Origin: Porphyra umbilicalis
Lineage: Eukaryota > Rhodophyta > Bangiophyceae > Bangiales > Bangiaceae
NCBI GenBank assembly: GCA_002049455.2
Contig: KV918963.1
Coordinates: 62,001 to 126,000, forward strand
Reading direction: 5' to 3'
DNA: 64,000 nt
Shown in pieces: positions 11,788 to 21,473 of the stretch. Below the pieces are notes generated by a model. The model saw only the letters and a list, made by a program, of their open reading frames with translations. It did not search any database and had not been told where the DNA came from. Within the stretch, counting starts at the first letter, position 1; each line of letters begins with the position of its first letter. Both the position numbers and the translations under genes were made by a program.

Positions 11788-12260
11788 GAGCACTTCCAAC
11801 AGTCTTCTGCATCCACAAAATATGGCTCCACGTGTCCCACGTGGCCTTCTATGTGGAAGATCCGAGTCCTGCACACAAACAGCAACGTTATTCCCAAATT
11901 TCTCTCCACATAGAGGACTAAAACAATTCTGAAGAGTTAGATAAGTCCAACCGGATAATCTGCGTGGGGTACGGACGCGTTCGCGAACGCCGGCCGAGTT
12001 GCCGTAAAATCGGCCGATTTGGGGCGTCCGTCGGCCCATTCGCGACTGTGTCGAGCATTTCACGTCAATCCGAGCGCTGTCACGTCGCTGACAAAGCCAA
12101 TTGACGACCGCGATCGTCGCAACGTGTGGCAGCGTTTGATCGCACAGCCGAACCGCACAGCCGGATTTGATCCGCCGGTCGGTGGGTGCCGCGTGGGGCA
12201 CGAGGACCTGGTCATGCACAGACCGCGAGGCGCAGGTGAGCCATCATTGCGCGCGATTGC
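11788..12260 (+). repeat. Tourist-like repeat, copy 2
   Basis: Starts GAGCACTTCCAACAG directly after TAA 11,785-11,787 and is homologous to 8405-8890. The terminus and the TAA duplication fit PIF/Harbinger MITEs. Its right end is unclear. The stretch 12,260-12,800 shows no gene. Confidence 0.55.
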
Positions 12261-12800
12261 CAACACCTGTGGCCATTCGGTCTCCATGTCCGGCCATGCT
12301 GCCGGTTTTGCCCCCTGCCGAGTATCATTAGGCATGGACGCTATCTCGCAGAATCGGGCATCATAAAACGAGTCATCTCAAAGGCTACGCTTGACACCGC
12401 GTCCGAGACCAGCATCAAGGCGTGGCAGAACCAATCGGCGGGCATAGGCTGTGCGCCAGTCAGGGTGGCGCAGGGCCCCACAGGGACAGATTCGTCGTTG
12501 ACTGCGTGACAGCCCCGTGGCGGCCTGCGCTGCTCGGCAGGCCGTCGCATGGCTGGATTGTGCCGTCCTGCCGGAATTCGAGAGAGGCATCGAGAGACCC
12601 CTGCCACGCATCATGTGCGCCTGACAGGCACCGTTCTGTTGCCCGCACGGCCATCAGCCGAATGGTTTTCTTTATTAGAGGCTAGCGGCAGGGGGCGTGC
12701 TGACCGCACCCCGTCATTGGCAGCAGCCCAATCAGTGTAATAAAATGACGGGCCCCGGTGGCGCTGCCACGGTGACCCGCGGCAGTGTCGGGCAACCATT

Positions 12801-12806
12801 TATAAG
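12801..12806 (+). promoter_or_regulatory. Possible TATA box upstream of the Harbinger transposase
   Basis: TATAAG lies in the sequence ATTTATAAGCCC, 25 bp before a tandem repeat block and about 430 bp before the transposase ATG. The position suits a transcript whose leader includes the repeats, but this rests on the motif alone. Confidence 0.3.
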
Positions 12807-12825
12807 CCCTCGCACGGCATGGCCG

Positions 12826-13215
12826 CGTGATGCACGCCGCCGCGCACCACCGCCCAGCGACCGACGTGGCGCCCATCGACGTGGCGCCCAACGACGTGGC
12901 GCCCACCGCTGTGCGCGACCGTCGAGGGCCCCATCTTCTTCGCGGCTACTTTTTTCTGGCCGGCGGCGTGACGCACGCCACCGCGCCCCACCGCCCAGCG
13001 ACCGACGTGGCGCCCACCGACGTGGCGCCCACCGACGTGGCGCCCACCGCTGTGCGCGGCCTGTCGAGGGCCCCATCTTCTTCGCGGCTACGTTTTTCTG
13101 GCCGGCCGCGTGACGCCCGACGCCGCGCATCACTGCCAAGCCACCGGCGTGGCACCCAACGACGAGTGCCGCCGTCGACCGCCCAATCTTCATCGCGGCC
13201 GGCTGTGTCCGGCCA
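12826..13215 (+). repeat. Tandem repeat, about 141-bp unit, 2.8 copies
   Basis: Units begin CGTGAYGC at 12,826, 12,967 and 13,109 (spacing 141 and 142). Each contains a nested 15-bp repeat GACGTGGCGCCCACC, three times in units 1 and 2 and degenerate in unit 3, followed by GTCGAGGGCCCCATCTTC. The array ends just before the Harbinger transposase start. Many transposons carry subterminal arrays that bind transposase, and this is a candidate for one. Confidence 0.75.
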
Positions 13216-13233
13216 TTGCGCGGCCGGCAAGCA

Positions 13234-14670
13234 ATGGAGGACGAGGCGGGTCGTGACGAGCTCAAGCTGGCCGCCGTTTTGGGCGCCCGGGTACGCTTTG
13301 GAGTACGCCGTGCGCTGCTTGTCAACCTTGAGGGTCGTGTGCGGAAGCGTGTGGGAGGCTCTCGGCGCGGGCGCCGACCCAATCGGCGGCGTGACTTTGA
13401 CATGGGCGCGTATTCCATTCTACGTGACTATTTTGGCGTCGACGGGGAGCCGCCTGTTTACGGTGAGGATGCTGTCGAGGAGCGCTTCCGGATGCCGAGA
13501 CCTGTCTTCAACCGGCTGTTCCGCGCCATCTACAGCCAGCCCTACTGTAGGCGCACCGTCAACGCTACCGGTCAACCACAGTCCCACGCGATCCAGAAGG
13601 TTGCGGCTGCCTTGCGGGTTCTTGCCTACGGCGAGCCATTTGATCGCTCAGACGAGTACTGCTGCCTGTCGCGCTCGACCATCGGAGAGGCCGCGCAGCG
13701 CCTGACGGAGTTCATCATCAACAAGTGGGAGCCAATGTACCTGAGACCTCCAACGGACAAAGAGCTCGAGCACATCCTGGCGCGTAACGCGGCCCGCGGT
13801 ATGCCGGGGTGCATCGATTCCATCGACTGCACGCATTGGCAGTGGGCCAAGTGCCCTAAGGCCCTTGGTGGGCAGTACCTGGACCGCAAAGGTAAGCGCT
13901 CCGTTGTTATTGAGACCGTCTGCGATGAGGACCTCTACATCTGGCATTTGTTTGTTGGGTGTCCAGGGGCTTAGAACGACAAGAATGTGTTGGCCTGCTC
14001 TCCGTTGATGCTGGACGTAAGCGCGGGGGTCTGGCCGCCAAGGACGTATAGCTACACACTGAATGGCCGCTCCCGTCGCTTGCTGTACTACGCAGCCGAT
14101 GCTGGGTACCCGCGATATGCTCTGTTTGCTCTGCCTCACCCGAAGCCTGATACTCCCCGACTAGTGGTGTACAATCGCCTGCAAGAGGCTGTGCGAAAGG
14201 ATGCCGAGCGTCTTTACGCTGTGTGGTGGTCGCGGTGGTGCATCACGAAGTACACGGCGCGGTACATGTCCGTGCCGCGCTTGATCAAGATGGCCAAGGC
14301 AGTCGCCATCTTGCACAACATGGCCGTCGAGCACAAGCGCCACGGCTTTGTTTCACAAGTTCGAATGGCAGCATCAGAAGGAGAAGAACGACCAGATAGC
14401 GACGGCAAGCGGACGGCGAGCTTCACCAAGGATGCTGGGCCTCGACAAGACTGCGTGTGGGGCGTGGCGCAGTCTGCTGATGACCTCAACAATGTAGCCG
14501 ACAGTCAAGGCCCCATCGTGGGTTCCGCACGGTACATGTACATGGCCGAGACCGAGGCCAAAAGCACCAGCAGTCACCTCTCGCTGCTCTCGGACTTGGC
14601 GGAGCACGTTTGGGCCGACCGCGGCCGACTGCTCGCACCTTATGCGCGCTTGCCGCGGGCGGCTGAGTGA
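13234..14670 (+). pseudogene. PIF/Harbinger-type (Plant_tran/DDE_4) transposase with one in-frame TAG
   Basis: Transposase of the PIF/Harbinger superfamily. ATG 13,234 begins a basic N-terminus, then DFDMGAYSILRDYF, then the helix region SRSTIGEAAQRL. The catalytic core shows the family signature MPGCIDSIDCTHWQW (first D), then LFVGCPGA. TAG at 13,972-13,974 stands exactly where the family has Leu, followed without frameshift by NDKNVL (second D), and later AILHNMAVEH with the E. The frame ends at TGA 14,668-14,670, 478 codons counting the TAG. A single substitution of TTG would create this stop. All three acids are present, so the copy looks recently disabled. A Myb/SANT-like partner lies 3 kb away, facing it. 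Confidence 0.9.
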
Positions 14671-14899
14671 GGTTTTTAGCGTTGTGTGTGTCAATGACAA
14701 CGTCTCGCTGTCACACAAAGGTTTTTTCTTCCCGCTGGCCGGGTTTATTTTTCCTTGATCACATTGTTATCGTCATTTTGCTGCGGCTTGCACGCTGCAC
14801 CACCATTCGTCTTGCTGGTGCTGCGGCTTGCGCGCCAGCAACGGACCCGCCGCGGTGGCGAAGGGCGGACCGCGCTTAGTCGAGCGCCGCTACGGCGCC

Positions 14900-14998
14900 G
14901 CGGTGCACTTCCTCGTGCTGTGGCTGGCGCCGCGGCCGGCGGGCGCCGCGGGCGGCATTTGGCCGGCGCCGCGGCCGGCGGGCGCCTCGGCCGGAAAG
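14900..14998. repeat. Short GC-rich direct repeat
   Basis: The block TGGCGCCGCGGCCGGCGGGC, followed by GCC, occurs near 14,926 and again, starting CGG, near 14,961. Each is itself largely palindromic. The remaining sequence 14,671-15,200 holds no recognisable gene. Confidence 0.5.
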
Positions 14999-15219
14999 GC
15001 CGGTACGCGTCGCAACTCTGCCGCGAGGTACGCACCATCAAGGCACGCGGCAGTCACACAGCCACCGCCGCCACGGTGAAGCCATGCATGCCAGCGAGTT
15101 TCGGCAAGAGGGGAGGGGCGTGTGTGTGACGGCTTGCCGAGAAGAAACATCAGGCGACTGCGCGTCACCCCTGCAAAAAGATGTTGGCGTAAGGAAGGAT
15201 CCTATGTCTGAGTCCACAG

Positions 15220-15422
15220 TACCTCAAATACAGCCGTTCTCCTCAGATACAGCCGTTTTCCCAAAAATCCCGCATTGCAAAAGAGTTCTAAATCCGTTCT
15301 CCCAAAAATCCCGCACTCCAACTGTTGCAAAAAGAGTTCCAAATCGGCCTCTGCGGGGTCGTAGAGGCCGATTTGGAACTCTGTTGCAACAGTTGGAGTG
15401 CGGAAGTTTTGAGAAAAAGGCT
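15220..15422. repeat. Snap-back element with a 40-bp perfect-type hairpin
   Basis: The core arms 15,313-15,352 and 15,363-15,401 are reverse complements except for a 1-nt bulge and one mismatch, with a 10-nt loop (GCGGGGTCGT). Weaker pairing continues outward (TTCTCCCAAAAATCCC against TTTTGAGAAAAAGG), and a partial third copy of the arm lies at 15,253-15,293. The outermost ends read ACAGCC and GGCTGT. It looks like a foldback MITE, immediately beside a second MITE at 15,428. Confidence 0.7.
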
Positions 15423-15427
15423 GTGCA

Positions 15428-15873
15428 TTGCTGACCTTCAAAAAATGGCGGTTGCAGAGTGGCTGCAATCATTCAACAGCGTACGTGGACCAATGGAAAA
15501 GCTAGCAATCATGTGATTTCCCAACACAGTCGCCTCATATAGTTCTGCGCACTGGAAACGCACATCAGGATCTCAAGAAATCTGAAGAAATGTATGGATC
15601 TCATGAAAAATCACAGGTCTGGCCCAAAACCCTCTCCATCCGCTCTTCAGGCCCAAGCAAGCGGCCCAAAAAGTTCAGGAAATTTCAATGTGGGCAATGG
15701 CTCTGCGTGACTTCTGGGAGACACGTTCATTGGCTTGCAAGAATACTGGCGGTAAGTCCCAGCCAATAGTTTGATCTTGGCTTGTCGAACAGCCAATCCT
15801 ACATCATTTCTTTGCTGTGTCGTCGGCTTTGCTTCCCTTCTCTCTGCAACCGCCATTTTTTGGATGTTTGCAA
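15428..15873 (+). mobile_element. MITE family M2, copy 1 (446 bp)
   Basis: TIRs are of the form TTGCTGACCTCCAAAAAATG, continuing into GCGGTTG. The right end is followed by TA, while the left flank reads CA where TA is expected. Internal landmarks shared with the other three copies are GCGTACGTGGACCAAT, GGAAACGCACATC and TCTGGCCC. The first eight TIR bases equal those of MITE A, B and C, so one transposase may have moved both families. It lies between the two convergent Harbinger ORFs. Confidence 0.8.
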
Positions 15874-16215
15874 TAGTGTAGCCAATGTTGATGGAGACAT
15901 TTATCTTGAAAAAAACTGGGAGCAGGCAAGGACATTGAAGTGTCCGACAGAAAACGGCAAGGTATGGAAAAGAAAAAGCTTATCTCTACTTTGCGTACAT
16001 GGCATGCGCTCTACAGCACAACCGTGAAATGGAGTAGCACGGCACCACGAGTAGCTGCAGAGTTGACAGTCAAGGTAGGCCAGACAAGGCGCGGCGCGAG
16101 CAAACCATACAAGCAAAAAACAAAGCAAACAAATGCATACTGGTTGCGCCACACAGTCCACAGCAAACACTTGGTACCCACTTTTGGTCTTGGCCTCGTC
16201 GATGAAGGCCAAGGA

Positions 16216-17088
16216 CTACTCCCCGCCGTTATCATTGTCGTCTTTGTCTCCATCGCTTGATGAGCCCCAGTCCATGCCGTTGACGATGCACTCGTCGATG
16301 CTCATGCCGTTTGCGCGCGCTCTGTCCAAGAACAGCTGCTTCTTGGCGACATGCGTCGAACGGCCTCGAATGGAGGAGGCCGCGCGTAGGGTTGGTGGCA
16401 GGGGGGGCCGGGAGCCAGAGACGCCTGCGCGGCCGCGACGGGCGCGGCTGCCACGCGCCGCACCCGAAGAGCTATCGCCCTTGTCCCCGTCAAAGACATG
16501 TTTCCCGTTGTCGGCATCAGAATCGCTGCTGCTGCGCAGTGTTGCCGTTGCCAGGACCAATGCCGCAGCAGCGCTTGCGGCGTCCTCGATGGACGCTGAT
16601 GGTTCTGGCATCGTCGTCGGCGGCGGTGGCGGCGGTGCCACAGTGTACTCCTCAAAGTCGTCGATGGGCACGTTGTTCGGGTCGAGTTCAGGTGCGGGCG
16701 ACCCGGCATCCGAGTCAGTCTCCGTGACGGACCCGGCCTCCTCCTCATCGTTAGACACAAAGGAAAAAACTCGGCGCTCACGTTGGCCGGGAGCTCCTCT
16801 GCGCACGCAGGCACGGGCACCGCGCCCGCGAGCGCCACCGCGGCCGCGGCCACCGCGTCCACTGCGTCCAGCTCCGCGTGCGACTCCACCTCCACGACGA
16901 CCTCCGCGTCCCCGGCCGCTGACAGCAGCCGCAGCAGCTGTTGCGTGAATCGCCTGCTGCATCTCTACTTCCTCAGCCTCATCTGGAGCGTTCATGTTGG
17001 CCACGGGATGGCCATCAGGTTCGTTTCGCAGGCGGCGGCTGGCCTCGCGCGCCCACCAAGCGCGACCCTCCTCAGTGTTGGCAGCCAT
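16216..17088 (-). CDS. RGG-rich low-complexity protein, possibly the C-terminal part of the Harbinger ORF1
   Basis: ORF of 290 codons from ATG 17,088. After a 45-residue head (AWWAREASRRLRNEPDG) comes a GRGGRRGG-rich stretch typical of RNA- or DNA-binding tails, then an acidic Ser/Asp region and a final segment HVAKKQLFLDRARANGMSID. It lies in the same frame as the Myb/SANT-like ORF just upstream, separated from it only by TAG 17,098-17,100 and three codons. It may be a second cistron, an exon, or the continuation of one protein past a nonsense codon. Its function is unknown. Confidence 0.5.
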   Translation of the reverse strand: MAANTEEGRAWWAREASRRLRNEPDGHPVANMNAPDEAEEVEMQQAIHATAAAAAVSGRGRGGRRGGGVARGAGRSGRGGRGRGGARGRGARACVRRGAPGQRERRVFSFVSNDEEEAGSVTETDSDAGSPAPELDPNNVPIDDFEEYTVAPPPPPPTTMPEPSASIEDAASAAAALVLATATLRSSSDSDADNGKHVFDGDKGDSSSGAARGSRARRGRAGVSGSRPPLPPTLRAASSIRGRSTHVAKKQLFLDRARANGMSIDECIVNGMDWGSSSDGDKDDNDNGGE

Positions 17089-17097
17089 AGGCGACGA

Positions 17098-18201
17098 CTA
17101 AAACGCCACAGTGCTGCGATCAGCTTCCGACTGGGCGATGGAGTTAAGAGCCGTCGTGTGCGCGACCGACTCGCGCTGCACTGCCGCCTCGATGCGTGAA
17201 AAGGCCTTGGCGGCCTTGGTACCAATAGGCCGCTCTTGAAAGCCACTCTGCCGGCGCTGCTTCCTGGCGAGCTCGTAGGTAGAGCTCGTGGGCACGTTGA
17301 ACAGGTCCTCCTCCTCATCTTCCTCCTCTGAGGAATCGGGAGCCAAACGACGTGGAGCCCCCAGCGCCTCCATAGTGGCAGCGGCACTAAAGCGGTCCAG
17401 CTTCTTCAGCACGTTCCATAGGCGCAGCGGCTGGTCGTCTAGCTTGGAGACAACTTCCGGCTTGAAGCCCTCGTAGGGGCTCAGGCCATGGTACTTGGCC
17501 AGGGCGGCATTGAAGACATCTTCCGGCGATGGGTTGCCGGTCAGCTGGTGCCTCAACACCGCCACGTAGCAGTTCTTGAAGCGGTCGACCGTCGGGAAGA
17601 TGTTGTAGCTGAGCTCCTTGTGGATTTCTGACGTGGAGCGGGAGCGGCGGCGCTCTACCCGCGGCATATCATCTGGCAGCCGCGCGCGGAAGCGGCCGCT
17701 GTAGTCCTCCTTGAAGGTGTCGAGTCGCTGGTCAATGCCAACTTCCGCGTTGAGCGTGGCATCCACGTACACGGAGCAGAGGACCTCGCGCTCGTCACGA
17801 GTCCAGGAGACGCCCCGCACGCCACGAGGACTGCCAACAACGGCAGCCAGCACGACATCAGGGCCTTGGGGTGGGGGGCTTGGGCCTTGGGGTGGTGGGC
17901 TTCGGCGCACAGGAAGGATCTCATCGTCTGTCTCACGCGCCCCTTCGTGCATGGGAGCGCCAAGAGGGGCAGCGGGGGGGGTTGCGCTTGTAGTGCCGGC
18001 CACGCTCTGGCCGCCGAGATGATGTGCTTGTGCTGCCGCGCTCTGGCCGCCGTGATGTTGTTCAGGGGAAGACGGGTGGGGGCTGGGGTTGGAGCCGGCC
18101 ATGTACTGGCCGTCTTGGATGATGTCGGAGCCGGCCATGTTCTGGCCGTCTTGGTCTCGTGCAGTCGATGATGGGGCGGGATCGATGTTGGAGCTGGACA
18201 T
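17098..18201 (-). CDS. Myb/SANT-like DNA-binding protein, PIF/Harbinger ORF1 type
   Basis: 367 codons from ATG 18,201. The first 120 residues are low-complexity (repeated QNMAG, GGQS). Then comes a trihelix/SANT-like block, VSWTRDEREVLCSVYVDATLN through IFPTVDRFKNCYVAVLRHQL, and the NAM-associated pattern Y-x-G-x-F-K near LSPYEGFKPEVV followed by LRLWNVLKKLDRF. This matches the second protein of PIF/Harbinger and related elements, which binds the element ends and helps transposase enter the nucleus. It is convergent with the transposase at 13.2 kb, so the two may form one element of about 5 kb. The stop is TAG at 17,098, followed by more open frame. Confidence 0.65.
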   Translation of the reverse strand: MSSSNIDPAPSSTARDQDGQNMAGSDIIQDGQYMAGSNPSPHPSSPEQHHGGQSAAAQAHHLGGQSVAGTTSATPPAAPLGAPMHEGARETDDEILPVRRSPPPQGPSPPPQGPDVVLAAVVGSPRGVRGVSWTRDEREVLCSVYVDATLNAEVGIDQRLDTFKEDYSGRFRARLPDDMPRVERRRSRSTSEIHKELSYNIFPTVDRFKNCYVAVLRHQLTGNPSPEDVFNAALAKYHGLSPYEGFKPEVVSKLDDQPLRLWNVLKKLDRFSAAATMEALGAPRRLAPDSSEEEDEEEDLFNVPTSSTYELARKQRRQSGFQERPIGTKAAKAFSRIEAAVQRESVAHTTALNSIAQSEADRSTVAF

Positions 18202-18384
18202 GTCTTGGCCGCCGTGGTGGTCAACTTGGACTCAGGGTCGGCCTCGGGCTCCGGTGCGGGTTTGGGATACCGCAGGGCCTTGCAGGTCAACGGCGGCAAA
18301 TACACAGAACGTTACCCCCTGTGGCGGCGAGAACGGAGGCTAGAACCGACGGCGTGGGGGCAGTGGGCCCAGTAGCTGCGGCTC

Positions 18385-19140
18385 CTACCACTCGGGCGGC
18401 TGTGGCTTGTTCACGTCAATCCACCGCAGTCCGCGCTCGCCGTTCGCGTCGGGCCACGTTTGTATTTGGATCCAGCGAGGTGCGGTCCGCGCCTTTGCCG
18501 CGCCTCGTTCCTCCGAGAGACGCCGCTGCCGCTCCTCCCAGTCGACGGTCACAACGTTGCCGTCTCGGTCCGGGGGAAGGTCAACCCGCGGCGTGGACGC
18601 CCAGGGGCACGGGCACCACGGGGGACACGTGGGGTGGTGAGGTCCGACGGTGATAGCAAGGCGGCCAACGAAACAAAGCCGGCGTTGAGCCCGGCGCTCC
18701 GCTGTGCGACATAAATAGCTGGGCTGGCTGCCAATCCAGCGCCAGCCCCAGTCCGGATGAGGTGAGGGCCGGCGCGCCCACGGGCACGGGCACCGGTCCG
18801 GGCAGATTGAGACGTTGGATCTCACAGACTGCGCGCTCTTGCACTGGGTGCAGATGCTACGTAGGCCCCGTTGGAGCTGGGCCTTCGTGATTGCTCGAGC
18901 AGGGGGCCCATGTGCCGGGCGAGGGGTGTACGCAGGAGCGGCCTTGTCTGCAGCTGTACTTGCCGCCAGGGGAGCAATGAAGGAGTCAGCAGGTGCGGAC
19001 GGCGTGGCCGTGAAGTTGCCGGCCACAAGAGCACTGTAGGAGTCAGCAGGTGCGGACGGCGTGGCCGTGGAGTTGCCGGCCATCGTGGGCATGGGGGACG
19101 AGGGGGCGGGTAATGCGACTGGGGGCGCCGAATCCGCCAT
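18385..19140 (-). CDS. Unknown Cys/Trp/Pro-rich protein with in-frame tandem repeats
   Basis: 251 codons from ATG 19,140. Near the N-terminus a 19-residue unit (ATPSAPADS-type) is duplicated, seen as a 57-bp direct repeat starting at 18,982 and 19,039. The middle has two copies of a CP-x-x-CPCPWA motif with spaced cysteines that could bind zinc, and the C-terminus is charged (VDWEERQRRLSEERG). No family is recognised. It lies upstream of the Myb/SANT ORF on the same strand, but at least two in-frame stops separate them. It could be an exon of a longer gene. Confidence 0.35.
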   Translation of the reverse strand: MADSAPPVALPAPSSPMPTMAGNSTATPSAPADSYSALVAGNFTATPSAPADSFIAPLAASTAADKAAPAYTPRPAHGPPARAITKAQLQRGLRSICTQCKSAQSVRSNVSICPDRCPCPWARRPSPHPDWGWRWIGSQPSYLCRTAERRAQRRLCFVGRLAITVGPHHPTCPPWCPCPWASTPRVDLPPDRDGNVVTVDWEERQRRLSEERGAAKARTAPRWIQIQTWPDANGERGLRWIDVNKPQPPEW

Positions 19141-19809
19141 GGCAGGACGCCGTAGCGTCAGTAGCTACGTGCCGAGCTTCGTCCGCAGTACCAGACGTTT
19201 CCAGGTCGTCAAACGAGTCACCGCTATAGCGCCTGCAGCAGTGCACTCCACAAAACCGGTCCCAACAGTGCGCTCCACGGAACTGGCCCCCTCAAGAGGT
19301 GCCTGCGCCCGTACAACGCTCGTGGTGCGTCGGGAGCGCAAAGGCGACCGCGGCACCGCGGCCACAGGAACGAGTGACGCTGCGCCGTGCCCTCCGTGCA
19401 CCGAAACCCTGCCCCGCGCATATCAGTTGATGGCCGTCAAACCGCCGTTCGTGCGGAGACCTGCCGCTAGCGTGCGGAGGCATGCTGTTAGTGGTGCGTG
19501 GCTTGCGGCCATTGGGCGATGCGAAGCCGTGGCCAAAAAGGCTCGCCGCGGGCCCCACGCGCGGGGACCAGAGAACCGGCCAAACGACCTGCCTTCTACA
19601 GCACGGTTTGTGCGGATGGGGGCCGGCTTGCTGCCCCTGTCGCGCTCGTCTCCTGGGACTTTTCTGTCGCGCTGGAGGCCCGGCGCTGTCACACGGTCCT
19701 AAAAGGGCTGACCTGCTGCGGCCCGGGCGCCCATCTGAATTAATCAGGGAGAAACAGGCTGGTTTGGGTAGTCAGCCGTGCGACGTTAGGGCTCAACAAA
19801 GCGCGCAAA

Positions 19810-20257
19810 CGTGATTCATGGCCCTTGCTACACTTGGTGCAGGTGAGACACGACACAGGGACGGCTGCACACGTATCCCGACCTGACAACCTCGCCGAGC
19901 GGACACACCAGGAATGTAAACATCCTTGCACGTGCACATCCCTGAGTGGAGCTCCGAGCATCTTTGCCTATTTCTTGATGGTCCCTCCCTCTCACGCTGG
20001 GGGACCGTTCGCCTGACACTGGGTGCCCTGCGTCAGGAACGGCTCAACGCCGCTGTCCCGCCCCCAACGTACTTGGTGCCAGTGGGTCTCAGATCGAGTC
20101 GGTCCACCAAAACCTGGATTCGGGCACCGCCTATGGTCCGGTCGTGGAGGCACACCACCCCACTTGATCCGACTGTTTTTCTTTTGCGACGCGTGTCGGA
20201 ACCACATCACACGCCAGCACGCCAGCCGAGATTTGTGATATTCTATTTGATCTTCTG
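19810..20257 (+). repeat. Dispersed repeat D2, copy 1
   Basis: About 450 bp, closely matching 23,612-24,059. It starts GTGATTCATGGCCCTTGC and contains GAATGTAAACATCCTTGCAC, CTGGATTCGGGCACCGCC and GAGATTTGTGAT. Homology resumes on the far side of the inserted MITE (about 20,827-20,940), so the repeat is at least 560 bp long. No protein is recognised in it. Confidence 0.8.
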
Positions 20258-20826
20258 CTGACCTCCAGAAAATGGCGGTTGCGGAGTGGTTGCAGTCATT
20301 CGACAGCGTACGTGGACCAATAAAAGGGATAGAAACCATCTGAGTTCCTTACAAAGTCTCCTAATGCAGCTCTGCGCATTGGAAACGCACATCCGGATCT
20401 CAAGAAATCTGAAGAAGTTTGTTGATCTCATGGGAAATCATGGGTCTGGCCCAGAACCCTCTCCATCCGCTCTTCAGGCCCAAGCAAGCGGCCCAAGAAT
20501 CTCAGGAATTCTTAATGTGGGTTGCAATGACTCTGCGTGACTGGAAACGCACATCTGGACCTCAAGAATTCTGAAGAAGTTTGTTGATCTCATGAAAACT
20601 CACAGGTCTGGCCCAGAACCCTCTTCATCCCCTCTTCAGGCTTAAGCAAGCTCAGTCATTGGCTTGCAAGAATACTGGCGGCAAATATCAGGCAAGAGTT
20701 TGATAACTGTCAGCCAGCAGGTTGATCTTCGGTTGTCGAACAGCCAATCCGACTTCATTTCTACGCTCTGTCGTCGGCTCTGCCTCCTTTCTCTCTGCAA
20801 CTGCCATTTTTTCGGCGGTTAGCAGA
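20258..20826 (+). mobile_element. MITE family M2, copy 2, with internal duplication
   Basis: Same family and orientation as 15,428-15,873. Left end TGCTGACCTCCAGAAAATGG, right end CATTTTTTCGGCGGTTAGCA. It is longer than its relatives because an internal block (GGAAACGCACATC...CAGAACCCTC) is repeated at about 162-bp spacing (20,377 and 20,541). It is inserted inside repeat D2. Its target dinucleotides have decayed from TA. Confidence 0.75.
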
Positions 20827-20843
20827 ACCGAAATTGTATCTCA

Positions 20844-21473
20844 TCACTTCATTCGTTGATTGCTTGCAAACCGTGGAAAAGACGGAAGCGCGGCAGCGCG
20901 TTGGCTGCCTTCTGCTGATTCGCTCCTGCTGACGCGGCCGCGTCTCAATTTCCACAGCATCGCCCCGTCGGCGTCGCGGCCGAAGAAGCGCAGCTTCCGC
21001 TCTCTGTAGCGCGCGCTGCCGCCGCCCGTATGGCGGGGCGGCAGCACCCCAGCGGGAGGCGGCGCTTTACTCTCGCTCGCGCTGCCGCCGCCCGTATCAC
21101 AGGGCGGCAGCCCCCCCGCGGGTGGCGGCGCATTACTCTCGCTAGCGCTGCCGTCGCCCGTATCGCGGGTCGGCAGCCCCCCCGCGGATGGCGGCGCTTG
21201 ACCCCCTTCCCCGTCGCCCGTCGAACCACGCACGCAATTCCGCATTCCGCTGGCGTCAGCACCACGCCGAGCCAACAGCGTGTGCGGCAAGCGGCAGTGA
21301 CCGCGTGCGGCGCGGCTTGCAGCCGCTGCCGCCGAGCGCGTCGCACGCTGCCACCGCAACGGATGAGAAATCTTGCGGCCAGTCGGCCACCTACGCACGG
21401 GAAGGGCACTCAGGCGGCCGCCACGTCTACATGGCGGCCACAAAACCGCATGAACGAACACAAAAGAGAACAC
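20844..21473 (-). CDS. Unknown protein with 20-residue tandem repeats
   Basis: The open frame of 209 codons contains three copies of a 20-residue unit of the type SASESNAPPPAGGLPPCDTGG, encoded by 60-bp repeats at about 21,008-21,205. Because the unit is a multiple of three and the third copy keeps frame, translation is plausible. The first 75 codons look like GC-driven noise, so the true start may be the internal Met before RNCVRGSTGDGEGG. The C-terminus runs into repeat D2. No family is recognised. Confidence 0.3.
   Translation of the reverse strand: MFSFVFVHAVLWPPCRRGGRLSALPVRRWPTGRKISHPLRWQRATRSAAAAASRAARGHCRLPHTLLARRGADASGMRNCVRGSTGDGEGGQAPPSAGGLPTRDTGDGSASESNAPPPAGGLPPCDTGGGSASESKAPPPAGVLPPRHTGGGSARYRERKLRFFGRDADGAMLWKLRRGRVSRSESAEGSQRAAALPSFPRFASNQRMK
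21008..21205. repeat. 60-bp tandem repeat, three copies
   Basis: Units share GCGCTGCCGCCGCCCGTAT, then GGGCGGCAGC and GGCGGCGC, and diverge by several substitutions. The spacing keeps the minus-strand reading frame. Confidence 0.7.

Noticed and set aside
19061..19814. Plus-strand ORFs overlapping the Cys/Trp-rich minus ORF
   Set aside because: The in-frame 57-bp duplication and repeated CPCPWA motif support the minus strand; the plus products show nothing.
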